NCBI GenBank assembly: GCA_002352125.1
Contig: DEHU01000074.1
Location: 3,229-36,947, forward strand
DNA: 33,719 bases
Source of the DNA: Competibacteraceae bacterium UBA2792
GTDB lineage: Bacteria; Pseudomonadota; Gammaproteobacteria; Competibacterales; Competibacteraceae
Direction: 5' to 3'
Part shown: positions 33,565-33,719 of the stretch, piece by piece
Layout: every line of letters begins with the position of its first letter
How positions within the stretch are numbered: the first letter of the stretch is position 1
Program-made: the position numbers and the translations under genes
Notes under the pieces: model-generated
The model's database searches: none
Seen by the model: only the letters and a program-made list of their open reading frames with translations
What the model was told of the DNA's origin: nothing

Positions 33565-33719
33565 ATGAGCGCCATCGCCGAAACGTTTACCCCCGCCGAG
33601 AGTCCGTTGCTGTTTACGGACGCTGCGGCGCTAAAAGTCAAGGGCTTGCTGGAAGAGGAAGAGAATCCCAACCTGATGTTGCGGGTATTTATTTCCGGCG
33701 GCGGCTGTTCCGGTTTTCA
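33565..33719 (+). CDS. erpA: Iron-sulfur cluster insertion protein ErpA (partial, cut by window end)
   Basis: A-type carrier that hands Fe-S clusters to target proteins. The first 51 residues are visible: the N-terminal leader, [20 protein letters not shown], and [16 protein letters not shown] with the first of three conserved cluster cysteines. ErpA rather than IscA is favoured by the leader, the [13 protein letters not shown] segment and the neighbourhood of argC. AAGAGGA lies about eight bases before ATG 33565. The other two cysteines (C-x-C near the C-terminus) lie beyond the window. Confidence 0.9.
   Translation, partial: MSAIAETFTPAESPLLFTDAAALKVKGLLEEEENPNLMLRVFISGGGCSGF

Overview
The window reads as chromosome of a moderately GC-rich gammaproteobacterium. 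Supporting signs are a lipoprotein-type T2SS secretin, an ABC-exported surface-polysaccharide locus, a bacterioferritin-associated ferredoxin, and an argC-erpA neighbourhood like the one known in Pseudomonas. The glycogen/alpha-glucan cluster (GH13, GlgA, two GH57) would suit a glycogen-storing organism such as a Competibacter-like bacterium, but that is a guess from gene content.

Layout. (1) 1-4675, plus: end of a Pro-rich protein, secretin gspD, and a TPR-GT41 glycosyltransferase close behind it. (2) 4676-8118, plus: an AT-rich control region with two sigma70-like promoters, one overlapped by a dyad; a secreted protein of unknown function closed by a clear terminator; then a secreted Asp-box (sialidase-like beta-propeller) protein with an NTF2-like tail. 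(3) 8172-25070: polysaccharide region in blocks of alternating direction. Plus: Wzm-type permease, GT4, Wzt-type ATPase with cargo-binding tail, an AT-rich GT2-GT4 fusion, GT2. Minus: PIG-L deacetylase, GT2, GT2. Plus: GNAT-like acyltransferase, SDR epimerase, a membrane protein of unknown function, a GT-C-like polytopic protein. Minus: polyprenyl-phosphate GT2, DUF2304 protein, GT4. (4) 25410-31602, plus: bfd, GH13 protein, glycogen synthase, two GH57 enzymes, with an RNA-hairpin candidate in each of the three gaps from GH13 to the last GH57. (5) 31751-33719: TlpA-like thioredoxin (minus), argC and the start of erpA (plus).

How it fits together. The region-3 enzymes would build a lipid-linked glycan in the cytoplasm, tailor it (deacetylase, acyltransferase, epimerase) and export it through Wzm/Wzt. 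Three of them, from different catalytic families, share a C-terminal coiled coil followed by a short S-x-S-W-x-x-T-x-P-x-R tail, which suggests a common docking device and is the most interesting pattern here. Region 4 would synthesise and remodel alpha-glucan without a classical glgB or glgC in view.

No CRISPR array, tRNA, rRNA, transposase or phage gene was seen. No database search was possible, so family names rest on motifs read by eye.
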